59,652 nucleotides of DNA from JAJDFU01 sp964595955. Lineage in GTDB: Bacteria > Bacteroidota > Bacteroidia > Chitinophagales > Saprospiraceae. The DNA lies in NCBI GenBank assembly GCA_964595955.1, contig CAZQSF010000011.1:1-59652 (forward strand), given 5' to 3'. The notes beneath the pieces are model-generated. The model made no database searches and was not told where the DNA came from. It was given only the letters and a program-made list of their open reading frames with translations. Both the position numbers and the translations under genes were made by a program. Positions 48,084 to 55,161 of the stretch are shown here, piece by piece. The number at the start of each line of letters is the position of its first letter. Position 1 is the stretch's first letter.

Positions 48084-48644
48084 TTAGTTGTTCTGGTTCT
48101 TGAAGGGCATACCCATGTGCTTCAGCAGGGAAAGCGCTTCGGCATCGGTTTTGGCCGTGGTGACGAAGGTCACGTCCATGCCGGTTATGCTGCTGACCTT
48201 GTCCAGGTCGATCTCCGGAAAGATGATCTGCTCGGTGATGCCCAGGGAATAATTTCCCCGGCCGTCGAAGCTCTTGTCGTTGATGCCGCGAAAGTCGCGA
48301 ACCCTCGGCAGAGCCACCGTGACTAGGCGATCCATGAATTCGTACATGCGCTCGTTGCGCAGGGTCACCCGTACCCCGATGGTCATGCCTTCGCGAAGCT
48401 TGAAGTTGGAGACCGACTTTTTGGCACGGGTAGGCACGGCGTGCTGCCCGGCAATGCGGCTCATTTCTTCCAGCGCATTGTCGACCAGCTTTTTATCCTG
48501 TGTGGCACCGCCAACGCCCTGATTGATGCAGATCTTGGTCAGGCGGGGTACTTCCATGATGGAGCCGTACTGGAACTCCTCCATAAGGGCCGGTACGACC
48601 TCCTCGCGGTATTTGGTTTTTAATCGTGGCGTATAGCTCATCAC
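48084..48644 (-). CDS. rplE: 50S ribosomal protein L5
   Basis: 186 residues: PRLKTKYREEVVPALMEEF, VPRLTKICINQGVGGATQDK, RAKKSVSNFKLREGMTIG and GRGNYSLGITEQIIFPEIDL (part). Binds 5S rRNA and contacts S13. The first ATG overlaps the rplX stop by four bases, giving translational coupling; a second Met follows immediately. Confidence 0.97.
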   Translation of the reverse strand: MMSYTPRLKTKYREEVVPALMEEFQYGSIMEVPRLTKICINQGVGGATQDKKLVDNALEEMSRIAGQHAVPTRAKKSVSNFKLREGMTIGVRVTLRNERMYEFMDRLVTVALPRVRDFRGINDKSFDGRGNYSLGITEQIIFPEIDLDKVSSITGMDVTFVTTAKTDAEALSLLKHMGMPFKNQNN

Positions 48645-49000
48645 TTGATAATTTCTCCAGAGATTTTGGAATAGCGCACCAACTTGCCGTTTTCATCCCG
48701 CTTTCGCCCGACGCGAGTGGGGTCTCCCGATTTGGGATCTACCAGCATCAGGTTGGAAATGTGAATGGGGGCCGGCACCTCGATGATCCCGCCGGGATTG
48801 TCCTGGTCGGGCTTGGTGTGTTTCTTCACGATATTCACGCCGTCGACGATGGCGCGGTTCTTTTCCGGAAACACTTCGAGTACCTCCCGGGCGCGTTCGC
48901 GATCCTTGTATGCACCGGCAATGACCACCACCCGGTCGCCCTTTTTAATCTTGAGCTTGGGGCTGAATCGCTTTTGTTGTGCTTTATTTTTCTTGATCAT
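48641..49000 (-). CDS. rplX: 50S ribosomal protein L24
   Basis: 119 residues: a KOW domain, KIKKGDRVVVIAGAYKDRER, VDGVNIVKKHTKPDQDNPGG and the ending RKRDENGKLVRYSKISGE. It initiates large-subunit assembly. Overlaps rplE by four bases. Confidence 0.97.
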   Translation of the reverse strand: MIKKNKAQQKRFSPKLKIKKGDRVVVIAGAYKDRERAREVLEVFPEKNRAIVDGVNIVKKHTKPDQDNPGGIIEVPAPIHISNLMLVDPKSGDPTRVGRKRDENGKLVRYSKISGEIIK

Positions 49001-49024
49001 GATTCCTGGTTTAAAAACGCGCGT

Positions 49025-49390
49025 TTAGAGTACCTCGGGGGCCAGTGAAACGATGCGCATATAGTCGCGCTCGCGCAATTCCCGGGCTACCGGCCCGAAA
49101 ATACGGGTGCCGCGCGGCTCATCTGCATTGTTGAGCAGTACGCAGGCGTTGTCGTCAAAGCGGATGTAAGACCCATCCCGACGGCGGATTTCTTTTTTGG
49201 TGCGCACGATCACAGCTTTCGAAACCGTGCCTTTGCGAATGCCACCCGGAGCGGCGTCTTTGACCGATACGACGATCTGGTCGCCAATGGAAGCATAGCG
49301 GCGCTTGGACCCACCCAGCACGCGAATGCACTGTACCTGCCGGGCACCGCTGTTATCCGCTACGCGCAATTTGCTCTCTTGTTGAATCAT
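49025..49390 (-). CDS. rplN: 50S ribosomal protein L14
   Basis: 121 residues from ATG 49390 (MIQQESKLRVADNSGARQVQ). Further blocks are IVVSVKDAAPGGIRKGTVSK and FDDNACVLLNNADEPRGTRI with the ending LRERDYMRIVSLAPEVL. Length matches uL14. The nine residues before this Met in the open frame are not conserved. Confidence 0.97.
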   Translation of the reverse strand: MIQQESKLRVADNSGARQVQCIRVLGGSKRRYASIGDQIVVSVKDAAPGGIRKGTVSKAVIVRTKKEIRRRDGSYIRFDDNACVLLNNADEPRGTRIFGPVARELRERDYMRIVSLAPEVL

Positions 49391-49456
49391 GGCTCTTGAT
49401 TTTGAGCGGACGGCCATACTCAGGCGACCGTCATCTTCTTTAGCTTATGGTATGGG

Positions 49457-49714
49457 TTATTTGGCGCGCTCCAGGATCTCCACCAGGCGCCAGCGCTTGT
49501 TCTTGCTCAGCGGGCGGGTCTCCATGATGCGTACCTTATCCCCTACATTGCAATCGTTGTTTTCGTCATGAGCCATGAACTTCCTGGACTTCTTGACGAA
49601 TTTGCCGTAAATGGGGTGACGAAGCCGACGAACGACGCTCACGGAAATGGTCTTTTCCATGTTGCTGCTCGTCACGACCCCGATACGGGTTTTTCTGAGA
49701 TTTCTTTCTTCCAT
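49457..49714 (-). CDS. rpsQ: 30S ribosomal protein S17
   Basis: 85 residues from ATG 49714 (MEERNLRKTRIGVVTSSNME). The OB-fold core KTISVSVVRRLRHPIYGKFV and the signature VGDKVRIMETRPLSKNKRWR identify uS17. The gap of 42 bases from rpmC carries a GC-rich hairpin. Confidence 0.97.
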   Translation of the reverse strand: MEERNLRKTRIGVVTSSNMEKTISVSVVRRLRHPIYGKFVKKSRKFMAHDENNDCNVGDKVRIMETRPLSKNKRWRLVEILERAK

Positions 49715-49730
49715 TGTCTTTGCCTTTGAG

Positions 49731-49749
49731 TGCCGGCCACAGGCCGGCA
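49731..49749 (-). repeat. rpmC-rpsQ spacer hairpin
   Basis: TGCCGGCC, ACA, GGCCGGCA: a perfect eight-base stem with a three-base loop, 17 bases upstream of the rpsQ ATG. Very stable for its size and therefore likely to matter for translation or stability of rpsQ. Confidence 0.65.
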
Positions 49750-49756
49750 AGCCATA

Positions 49757-50020
49757 TTATTTTCGGTCCCGGCGACGCTTGCGCAGCCGGGTGCGATGAG
49801 TCATCTCTTCCGCTGTGGCATGGGCCAGCTCGCGCCGGCGAATTTCCGTTTTCAGGCGGGCAATATCGCGACGGATCTCCCGCAGGCTAATGGGGTTGTC
49901 CAGGCCCCGGATCGCGTGATCGAATTTCAACTTCTGATACTGCGCCTCCGTCTCTGCCAACTCGGCATTCAGGTCGGTATCGGAAAACTCCTGGAGCTCT
50001 AAATATTTTTTCGTGGCCAT
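49757..50020 (-). CDS. rpmC: 50S ribosomal protein L29
   Basis: 87 residues: MATKKYLELQEFSDTDLNAE, ETEAQYQKLKFDHAIRGLDN and PISLREIRRDIARLKTEIRR, the uL29 helical hairpin. It has a Bacteroidota-length C-terminal basic tail (RTRLRKRRRDRK). Lies near the peptide tunnel exit. Confidence 0.96.
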   Translation of the reverse strand: MATKKYLELQEFSDTDLNAELAETEAQYQKLKFDHAIRGLDNPISLREIRRDIARLKTEIRRRELAHATAEEMTHRTRLRKRRRDRK

Positions 50021-50041
50021 GATCTTGCTCTGGTTTTCGAA

Positions 50042-50461
50042 TTACGCCTGCACGTCCGGACGCGTCACCGTCTTGGTCAGTACCGGCAATTTCTGAGCTG
50101 CCAGCCGCAGGGCCTCAGCAGCCGTTTCGTAGGGCACGCCGTCGATCTCGAACAGAATGCGTCCCGGCTTGATTACCGCAACCCAGTGGTCGAGTGCCCC
50201 TTTCCCTTTACCCATGCGCACTTCCTGGGGCTTGGCCGTAATGGGTTTGTCCGGAAAGATGCGAATCCACACCTTGCCCTCCCGCTTCATGTAGCGGGTC
50301 ATGGCGATACGGGCCGCTTCGATCTGGCGGTTGGTAATCCGCCCGCTGGTAGTGGCTTTGAGGCCGTAAGATCCGAAGGAAATTTTGCTTCCCTTCCAGG
50401 CCAGGCCTCTGTTTCGGCCTTTCTGCTGCTTGCGGTACTTCGTCCGTTTTGGCTGTAGCAT
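50042..50461 (-). CDS. rplP: 50S ribosomal protein L16
   Basis: 139 residues: MLQPKRTKYRKQQKGRNRGL, GLKATTSGRITNRQIEAARI, WIRIFPDKPITAKPQEVRMG and KGALDHWVAVIKPGRILFEI. Close to the peptidyl transferase centre. The 92-base gap from rpsC contains a TACCTTTG box and may allow separate transcription. Confidence 0.97.
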   Translation of the reverse strand: MLQPKRTKYRKQQKGRNRGLAWKGSKISFGSYGLKATTSGRITNRQIEAARIAMTRYMKREGKVWIRIFPDKPITAKPQEVRMGKGKGALDHWVAVIKPGRILFEIDGVPYETAAEALRLAAQKLPVLTKTVTRPDVQA

Positions 50462-50525
50462 GGTTTGTTTCGATTTGAGAAGAATGCCCTTAAAGGCCTT
50501 CTTTCACCTTTTCGCAAAAGTTTGG

Positions 50526-50533
50526 CAAAGGTA
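50526..50533 (-). promoter_or_regulatory. Possible internal promoter (-7 box) before rplP
   Basis: Minus-strand TACCTTTG, an exact -7 match, lies 65 bases upstream of the rplP ATG in the rpsC-rplP gap. No convincing TTG at -33. It could give an internal start inside the S10 operon. Confidence 0.4.
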
Positions 50534-50553
50534 CAATGAATTGGGAAGTTTTT

Positions 50554-51282
50554 CTAGCGACGGCGGGAATTTCTGCCCCCGCCTCCCCGACGGCCGCCGC
50601 GTCCGCCGCTTTTGCCGTCTTTCTTCTGTACGCCCACGTGCGGCGACAGGTCGCGCTTGCCCAGAACTTCGCCTTTGCAAATCCACACCTTGATCCCGAT
50701 CTTGCCGTATACCGTCTGCGCTTCTTTCAGCGCGTAGTCGATATCTGCGCGGAAGGTATGCAGCGGGGTACGCCCCTCTTTATATTCCTCCCGACGGGCC
50801 ATATCAGCTCCGTTGAGCCGGCCGGCGATGCGCACTTTGATGCCTTCTGCCCCGGCGCGCATGGTGCTTTGAATGGCCATTTTGATTGCCCGGCGGTAAT
50901 TGATGCGAGCCTCCAGCTGTTTGGCTATGGACTCCGCAACAATAGCCGCGTCCATTTCGGGCTTGCGGATCTCCAGAATGTTGATCTGCACATCTTTGCC
51001 GGTGAGCTTTTTCAACTCCTCCCGGATCAGATCAACTTCCTGCCCGCCCTTGCCAATAATGATACCCGGGCGGGACGTGTGGATGGTTATGGTAATGCGC
51101 TTGAGCGTGCGCTCGATGATAATGCGAGCAATCCCTCCTTTCCGAATGCGGGCATTCAGATAGTTGCGGATCTTCTCGTCCTCCACGACCTTGTCGCCGA
51201 AGTCCTTATCGGCAAACCAGTTGGAGTCCCAGCCGCGGATGATGCCTAAGCGATTACCTATTGGATTTGTCTTCTGACCCAT
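50554..51282 (-). CDS. rpsC: 30S ribosomal protein S3
   Basis: 242 residues: MGQKTNPIGNRLGIIRGWDS, KH domain with IHTSRPGIIIGKGGQEVDLI, GRLNGADMARREEYKEGRTP and a C-terminal Gly/Arg-rich tail (GGRGGRRGGGGRNSRRR). At the mRNA entry site, with helicase activity. 36 bases after rplV. Confidence 0.97.
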   Translation of the reverse strand: MGQKTNPIGNRLGIIRGWDSNWFADKDFGDKVVEDEKIRNYLNARIRKGGIARIIIERTLKRITITIHTSRPGIIIGKGGQEVDLIREELKKLTGKDVQINILEIRKPEMDAAIVAESIAKQLEARINYRRAIKMAIQSTMRAGAEGIKVRIAGRLNGADMARREEYKEGRTPLHTFRADIDYALKEAQTVYGKIGIKVWICKGEVLGKRDLSPHVGVQKKDGKSGGRGGRRGGGGRNSRRR

Positions 51283-51318
51283 ACCTTACTTCTGGTGAAA
51301 GTGATTAATTGTGTTGTA

Positions 51319-51750
51319 CTATTCTTCGGTGCTTTCTTCCTCCACAGCGATGTCTTCGACCTCCACAGTGTCGTCAGCACCGGCATTTTCCGGCAAGGGA
51401 ACGCGATTTTCCACCACAATGGTCACGTGATTGGTGCGCTTGCGAATGCGGTGGGCGCGTCCGTGCGGGGCCGGGCGGAAGCGCTTGAGCATGAAGCCGT
51501 CATCGCTGAAGATGGTTTTGACGAATAGGTCGTAATCGTCAGCACTCTCCACGCCGCCGAGTTTGTTTTCCCAATTGGCGATGGCGGAAAGCAGGGCTTT
51601 TTCCAGCCAGCTGGCCGCCTCTTTCTTGGTGTAGCGCAGGATATCCAGCGCATCTTCCACGCTTTCGCCGCGAATGGTATCCACGACCAGCCGCATCTTC
51701 CGGGCCGACATGGGGATGTTTCTGAGTTTCGCTACTGCTTCCATGTTCAT
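51319..51750 (-). CDS. rplV: 50S ribosomal protein L22
   Basis: 143 residues: AVAKLRNIPMSARKMRLVVD, the beta-hairpin tip region FMLKRFRPAPHGRAHRIRKR, and NHVTIVVENR. The last 25 residues (ENAGADDTVEVEDIAVEEES) are an acidic tail absent from the 110-residue Escherichia coli protein. ATG 51750 or 51744. Lines the exit tunnel. A hairpin lies in the 40-base gap upstream. Confidence 0.96.
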   Translation of the reverse strand: MNMEAVAKLRNIPMSARKMRLVVDTIRGESVEDALDILRYTKKEAASWLEKALLSAIANWENKLGGVESADDYDLFVKTIFSDDGFMLKRFRPAPHGRAHRIRKRTNHVTIVVENRVPLPENAGADDTVEVEDIAVEEESTEE

Positions 51751-51760
51751 TTTCTATTGA

Positions 51761-51784
51761 CGGCTTGCCACTGCCAGCAAGCCG
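51761..51784 (-). repeat. rpsS-rplV spacer hairpin
   Basis: CGGCTTGC (51761-51768) and GCAAGCCG (51777-51784) are a perfect eight-base stem with an eight-base loop, 11 bases before the rplV ATG. Confidence 0.6.
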
Positions 51785-51790
51785 GTGCGA

Positions 51791-52060
51791 TTATTTCTTG
51801 CGGTTTCCGGCATGCCCTTTAAAGGTGCGCGTGGGCGCAAACTCGCCCAGCTTGTGCCCTACCATGTTCTCCGTGATAAAAACCGGGACGAAGGTCTTGC
51901 CGTTGTGCACGGCAATGGTTTCGCCCACCATGTCGGGTATGACCATGGAGGAACGCGACCAGGTCTTGATGACGGTTTTTTTCTTGGACTCCTTGGCCGC
52001 CAGGACTTTGTCCATGAGCTTGTGAAAGACGTAGGGGCCCTTTTTGATGGATCTTGCCAT
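51791..52060 (-). CDS. rpsS: 30S ribosomal protein S19
   Basis: 89 residues: MARSIKKGPYVFHKLMDKVL, WSRSSMVIPDMVGETIAVHN and MVGHKLGEFAPTRTFKGHAG, diagnostic of uS19. In the small-subunit head with S13. Eight bases after rplB. Confidence 0.97.
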   Translation of the reverse strand: MARSIKKGPYVFHKLMDKVLAAKESKKKTVIKTWSRSSMVIPDMVGETIAVHNGKTFVPVFITENMVGHKLGEFAPTRTFKGHAGNRKK

Positions 52061-52068
52061 AGCTCCTT

Positions 52069-52902
52069 CTATTTGTTGCGCGTCTTGCGGCGCGAAATGA
52101 TCAATTTATTGCTGGCTTTTTTGGCCTTGCGGGTTTTGGCACCTTTGGCCGCCAAGCCTTTGCGCGAGCGCGGGTGCCCCCCGGAAGCACGGCCTTCGCC
52201 GCCGCCCATGGGGTGATCGACCGGGTTCATAGCTACCCCGCGGGTGCGCGGGCGGCGTCCCAGCCAGCGTTTGCGTCCGGCCTTGCCGAGCACGCGCAGG
52301 GCGTGGTCGGGATTGGAGGTGGTGCCGATGGTAGCTTTACAGGTTTGCAGCACCCGGCGCACTTCGCCGGAGGGCAACTTGACGATGGCGTACTTGCCCT
52401 CTCGCCCGACCAGTATGCCGTAGGTGCCGGCCGAACGCGCCATGGAAGCTCCGCGGCCCGGATGCAACTCGATAGCGTGAATGGTGGTACCCATGGGAAT
52501 GTCGCTCAGGTACATGGCGTGCCCTGTATTGGGGGCAGCCGATTTGCCCGACTTGATCTCATCACCCACCTGGAGCCCCTGCGGAGCGAGAATGTAGCGC
52601 TTCTCTCCGTCGGTGTACTCTACCAGGGCAATGAAAGCGGAGCGGTTGGGATCGTATTCGATCGACTGTACCGTAGCGGCCATATCTTCCTTGTCGCGCT
52701 TGAAATCGATAATTCGATAGCGGCGCTTGTGGCCACCGCCCCGATAGCGCACCGTTCGATGCCCTTCTGCGTTGCGACCCCCGCTCTTCTTGAGCGGAGC
52801 CAGCAGGCTCTTTTCGGGCTTGCTCGTCGTCAGCTCCTCGAAGGTGTTGCCTTGGTGATAGCGGCTGCCAGGAGTTACCGGATTGTATTTCTTAATTGCC
52901 AT
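52069..52902 (-). CDS. rplB: 50S ribosomal protein L2
   Basis: 277 residues: MAIKKYNPVTPGSRYHQGNT, GGRNAEGHRTVRYRGGGHKR, the OB and SH3-like domains, and the C-terminal MNPVDHPMGGGEGRASGGHP with the His required for peptidyl transfer. Normal length. 67 bases after rplW. Confidence 0.98.
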   Translation of the reverse strand: MAIKKYNPVTPGSRYHQGNTFEELTTSKPEKSLLAPLKKSGGRNAEGHRTVRYRGGGHKRRYRIIDFKRDKEDMAATVQSIEYDPNRSAFIALVEYTDGEKRYILAPQGLQVGDEIKSGKSAAPNTGHAMYLSDIPMGTTIHAIELHPGRGASMARSAGTYGILVGREGKYAIVKLPSGEVRRVLQTCKATIGTTSNPDHALRVLGKAGRKRWLGRRPRTRGVAMNPVDHPMGGGEGRASGGHPRSRKGLAAKGAKTRKAKKASNKLIISRRKTRNK

Positions 52903-52969
52903 CGTATGTCGTTTTCATTTGCGGCCGAGGCGTGTAAGCGCCCGCCCTGCAAAACGTCCTTTCGAATGT

Positions 52970-53266
52970 TTACAAGTCACCAAAGAAGTCGATCTCTTCC
53001 CCGCTGGCCAGCGTCACAATAGCTTTCTTGTACGCCGGTTTGCGACCCCGCAACAAGCCCGAACGCGTGTTGCGGGTCTTTTCCTTGGCGGGCATGATCA
53101 TCGTATTCACCCGCTCCACGTTGACGTTGTACATCTCCTCCACGGCCTTTTTGATCTGGATCTTATTGGCCTTTTTATCTACGATGAAGCTGTACTTGCC
53201 CAAGTCCTCTGAAAGGGCTTCGGTCTTTTCCGTGATGAGGGGCTTGATTAAAATTGTCTGTGCCAT
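52970..53266 (-). CDS. rplW: 50S ribosomal protein L23
   Basis: 98 residues: LIKPLITEKTEALSEDLGKY, SFIVDKKANKIQIKKAVEEM, YNVNVERVNTMIMPAK and a tail ending VTLASGEEIDFFGDL. It lies at the tunnel exit and docks SRP and trigger factor. 23 bases after rplD. Confidence 0.97.
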   Translation of the reverse strand: MAQTILIKPLITEKTEALSEDLGKYSFIVDKKANKIQIKKAVEEMYNVNVERVNTMIMPAKEKTRNTRSGLLRGRKPAYKKAIVTLASGEEIDFFGDL

Positions 53267-53289
53267 GATTCTCTATTCAGTCGGTCGAA

Positions 53290-53919
53290 TCAGTTTACAA
53301 AAGTCTCTTTCAGTTTCTCCACGGCACTCTCAGCAAATACCAGATTGTCGGTGTTGAGAATGTCGTATACGCTCAGGTCCGTAGCTCGCATCACGTGTGC
53401 ATTGGGAATGTTGCGGCTCGAGAGGTAGAGTTCGCGTTCGCCATCCGGCGTTACCAGAATGGACTTCTTATCGTCCAGCTTCAGGCTTTGCAGGATCTCG
53501 GCATAAGCCTTGGTCTTGGGCGCATCGAACGAAAAGTCCTCCACCACCAGGATGCCACCGGCTTGTGCCTTGCTGCTCAGGGCAGAAGCGCGAGCCAGGC
53601 GTTTTACTTTCTTGTTCAGCCGAACCGAGTAGGTGCGCGGGCGAGGTCCGAATACCCGGCCTCCGCCCCGAAACAAGGGGTTTTTAATGTCCCCTTTCCG
53701 GGATCCGCCCGTACCTTTTTGGCGGTGCAACTTTCGCGTGGAGCCGGCGACTTCACCCCGCTCCTTGGTCTTGTGCGTACCTTGCCGCTGATTGGCCAGG
53801 TACTGCTTGACCGCGAGATAAACTACGTGCTCATTGGGCTCAAGCCCGAATATGTCTTCGGGCAGGTCGATCTGGCGACCCGTCTTTTCACCCTGAATAT
53901 TTACGACATCGAGTTTCAT
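53290..53919 (-). CDS. rplD: 50S ribosomal protein L4
   Basis: 209 residues: GRQIDLPEDIFGLEPNEHVV, YLANQRQGTHKTKERGEVAG, the tunnel loop KLHRQKGTGGSRKGDIKNPL, and GRVFGPRPRTYSVRLNKKVK. In Escherichia coli L4 represses the S10 operon through its leader; no such leader was recognised here. 48 bases after rplC. Confidence 0.97.
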   Translation of the reverse strand: MKLDVVNIQGEKTGRQIDLPEDIFGLEPNEHVVYLAVKQYLANQRQGTHKTKERGEVAGSTRKLHRQKGTGGSRKGDIKNPLFRGGGRVFGPRPRTYSVRLNKKVKRLARASALSSKAQAGGILVVEDFSFDAPKTKAYAEILQSLKLDDKKSILVTPDGERELYLSSRNIPNAHVMRATDLSVYDILNTDNLVFAESAVEKLKETFVN

Positions 53920-53967
53920 CGCTTGTTGGTTTTACGAGTGCCCGCCGGGCAGCTCATCCCCTTCGTA

Positions 53968-54591
53968 TTATTTTTCCAAAATCACGTACGACCCCTTGTG
54001 GCCGGGAATAGCGCCTTTGACCAGAATGAGGTTTTTCTCCGGAAACACCTTGATCACTTCCAGATTGCGGACTTTAATGCGGCGATTGCCCGTTTGACCG
54101 GCCATGCGCATGCCCTTGAACACCTTGGAAGGGAAAGAGGATGCGCCAATCGAACCGGGTGCGCGCTGGCGGTTGTGCTGTCCGTGTGTGGCGTCGTTCA
54201 CCCCGGCAAAGTTGTGGCGCTTGACCACGCCCTGAAAACCTTTGCCCTTTGACGTGCCCACGGCGTTTACCATGTCGCCTTCGGCAAAGATCTCATCGAC
54301 GGTGATGAGATCACCCAAAGCCTTTTCGACCATGTCGAAGTCGCGAAATTCCACCAGGCGGTGTTTGGGACCCGTTTTGGCTTTCTCAAAGTGCCCCATT
54401 TGCGCCTGGGTCGTATTCTTGGCTTTGGCTTCGCCAAAACCGAGCTGAAGGGAGGAATAGCCGTGTTCCTCCGGCGTCTTTACTTGAGTGACCACACAGG
54501 GGCCGGCTTCGATCACCGTACAGGCCACGTTTTTTCCCGTGGGGTCAAAAACGCTGGTCATCCCGATTTTTTTACCAATAAGTCCGTTCAT
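53968..54591 (-). CDS. rplC: 50S ribosomal protein L3
   Basis: 207 residues from ATG 54591 (MNGLIGKKIGMTSVFDPTGK). Other blocks: CTVIEAGPCVVTQVKTPEEH, GTSKGKGFQGVVKRHNFAG, THGQHNRQRAPGSIGASSFP and MRMAGQTGNRRIKVRNLEVI. The 40 upstream codons in the same frame lie in the long, structured rpsJ-rplC spacer and are rejected. Confidence 0.97.
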   Translation of the reverse strand: MNGLIGKKIGMTSVFDPTGKNVACTVIEAGPCVVTQVKTPEEHGYSSLQLGFGEAKAKNTTQAQMGHFEKAKTGPKHRLVEFRDFDMVEKALGDLITVDEIFAEGDMVNAVGTSKGKGFQGVVKRHNFAGVNDATHGQHNRQRAPGSIGASSFPSKVFKGMRMAGQTGNRRIKVRNLEVIKVFPEKNLILVKGAIPGHKGSYVILEK

Positions 54592-54613
54592 CAGATCTTT
54601 GGTTTTTAACCTT

Positions 54614-54692
54614 GCCTGCCCCGGCAAGCATCCCAAGGGGTGCCGGGCAGGGCAACTGCCGGATGCGTGACTGGAGTTCATGCCATCCGGCA
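54614..54692 (-). promoter_or_regulatory. Two GC-rich hairpins in the rpsJ-rplC leader
   Basis: In the 177-base gap two stems follow each other. The first pairs 54615-54626 with 54641-54651 (11 pairs, one bulged C). The second is TGCCGGATG (54657-54665) with CATCCGGCA (54684-54692), perfect. This is the longest spacer of the str-S10 part, and such structure could serve autogenous control of the S10 operon. Regulatory function is an inference. Confidence 0.6.
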
Positions 54693-54768
54693 CTTGTCCG
54701 CTTCCGCCCAAAAGAGCAGAAGGAAACAGGCCAACAAAATTCTACTTTCGTCGTCGAGGAAAAGCGGA

Positions 54769-55077
54769 CTACGTCAACTTCACCTGAATATCCACCCCGC
54801 TTGGCAGTTCCAATTTAGAGAGGGCATCTACCGTCTTCTGGGTGGGCGTGTAAATTTCGATAAGACGCTTGTGGGTGCGAAGCTGGAACTGCTCACGAGA
54901 TTTCTTGTTGACGTGCGGCGAACGGAGCACGGTGAAAATCTCTTTTTCAGTGGGCAGCGGAATCGGACCCGTTACAACAGCACCGCTATTGCGCACCGTC
55001 TTAACGATTTTCTCCGTCGATTTATCGACCAGGTTGTGGTCGTACGAGCGGAGCTTGATTCGAATTTTTTGATTCAT
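54769..55077 (-). CDS. rpsJ: 30S ribosomal protein S10
   Basis: 102 residues: MNQKIRIKLRSYDHNLVDKS, VRNSGAVVTGPIPLPTEKEI and SPHVNKKSREQFQLRTHKRL. Head protein and NusG-binding transcription factor NusE. It follows fusA by 84 bases; tuf, which often separates them elsewhere, is absent. Confidence 0.97.
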   Translation of the reverse strand: MNQKIRIKLRSYDHNLVDKSTEKIVKTVRNSGAVVTGPIPLPTEKEIFTVLRSPHVNKKSREQFQLRTHKRLIEIYTPTQKTVDALSKLELPSGVDIQVKLT

Positions 55078-55106
55078 GCCTGATCAAACTGTTTCAAAAA
55101 AATCAA

Positions 55107-55145
55107 GCCGTGGTCTGTCCCTGCGTTTTAAGGCCTGACCACGGC
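55107..55145 (-). repeat. fusA-rpsJ spacer hairpin
   Basis: GCCGTGGTC (55107-55115) and GACCACGGC (55137-55145) form a perfect nine-base stem with a 21-base loop, between fusA and rpsJ. No T-run follows on the minus strand, so read-through into rpsJ is expected. Confidence 0.65.
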
Positions 55146-55161
55146 CCGTAAATAATTCATC

